Shown: in pieces, positions 22,050-22,100 of the stretch | How positions within the stretch are numbered: the stretch's first letter is position 1 | Layout of the letters: every line of letters starts with the position of its first letter | Assembly (NCBI GenBank): GCA_001509335.1 | Contig: LGGY01000135.1 | Coordinates: 1-22,100, forward strand | Reading direction: 5' to 3' | Length of the DNA: 22,100 nt | Origin: Fidelibacterota bacterium 46_43 | Lineage (GTDB): Bacteria > Fidelibacterota > Fidelibacteria > Fidelibacterales > Fidelibacteraceae | Notes under the pieces: generated by a model | Told to the model about the DNA's origin: nothing | The model's input: the letters and a program-made list of their open reading frames with translations, nothing else | Databases searched by the model: none | Program-made: the position numbers and the translations under genes

Positions 22050-22100
22050 TTAATTTAAAGAGACTTTTGATATGGAGAAAGAGAAGTTTAAAGCTACGGC
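22050..22100 (-). CDS. Possible C-terminal end of an upstream gene (partial)
   Basis: One minus-strand frame from the window edge is open for 16 codons and ends in TAA at 22050, reading AVALNFSFSISKVSLN. The alternating hydrophobic and polar residues resemble the last strand of an outer-membrane barrel, but the piece is far too short to identify and could be noncoding. About 26 nt separate it from the nrnA start. Confidence 0.25.
   Translation of the reverse strand, partial: AVALNFSFSISKVSLN

Noticed and set aside
1..22100. Mobile elements, CRISPR arrays, phage or defence genes
   Set aside because: No transposase, integrase, regularly spaced repeat or nuclease/defence domain is visible; every gene belongs to a core, envelope or secretion family.

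Overview
The window is a bacterial chromosome segment in which every convincing gene lies on the minus strand, so the biological order runs from position 22100 down to 1. There are 18 complete genes and one truncated gene, almost without gaps: most junctions overlap by 4 to 8 nt or leave fewer than 40 nt. The only sizeable gap is 173 nt between ftsH and folP. I see no tRNA, rRNA, CRISPR array, insertion sequence or phage gene. The organism looks like a Gram-negative member of the FCB group outside, or at the edge of, classical Bacteroidota (for example Marinimicrobia, Calditrichota or a related candidate phylum). This is inferred from a gingipain-type protein with a type IX secretion C-terminal sorting domain next to a PorV-like outer-membrane barrel, together with DXP-pathway isoprenoid genes and the DXP-independent PLP synthase. 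The phylum cannot be fixed from this segment alone.

Block A (22023 to 15331) is housekeeping metabolism: nrnA-like DHH phosphoesterase, ispH, pdxS, pdxT, dxs, a PHP-domain phosphoesterase and a metallo-beta-lactamase-fold hydrolase. dxs and ispH are the first and last enzymes of the MEP pathway, and they flank the two PLP synthase subunits.

Block B (15289 to 9125) is tilS, hpt, ftsH, folP and cdaA. tilS and hpt overlap by 32 nt across a run of nine A residues, where loss of one A would fuse them. A degenerate 7-bp tandem repeat forms the very 3' end of ftsH and runs into the only large gap. cdaA carries a Leu in place of the last Arg of the usual RHR motif.

Block C (9132 to 1942) is the most unusual part: a 1518-residue PorU/gingipain-like C25 protein with its own C-terminal sorting domain, a PorV/PorQ-like barrel, a fibronectin-III lipoprotein, a small SLBB-domain protein and a phosphomannose-isomerase-type cupin. 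The first three junctions overlap by 4 nt (or nearly so). The set looks like a surface-protein export or anchoring module with a link to surface polysaccharide.

Block D (1927 to 1) is ahcY (S-adenosylhomocysteine hydrolase), then the N-terminal 164 codons of mltG (endolytic murein transglycosylase), cut off by the window edge.

Functionally, the array groups cell-envelope work (MltG, PorU/PorV-like pair, SLBB, cupin, isoprenoid precursors), c-di-AMP and nanoRNA metabolism (CdaA, NrnA-like) and cofactor or nucleotide salvage (PLP, folate, hypoxanthine, SAH).
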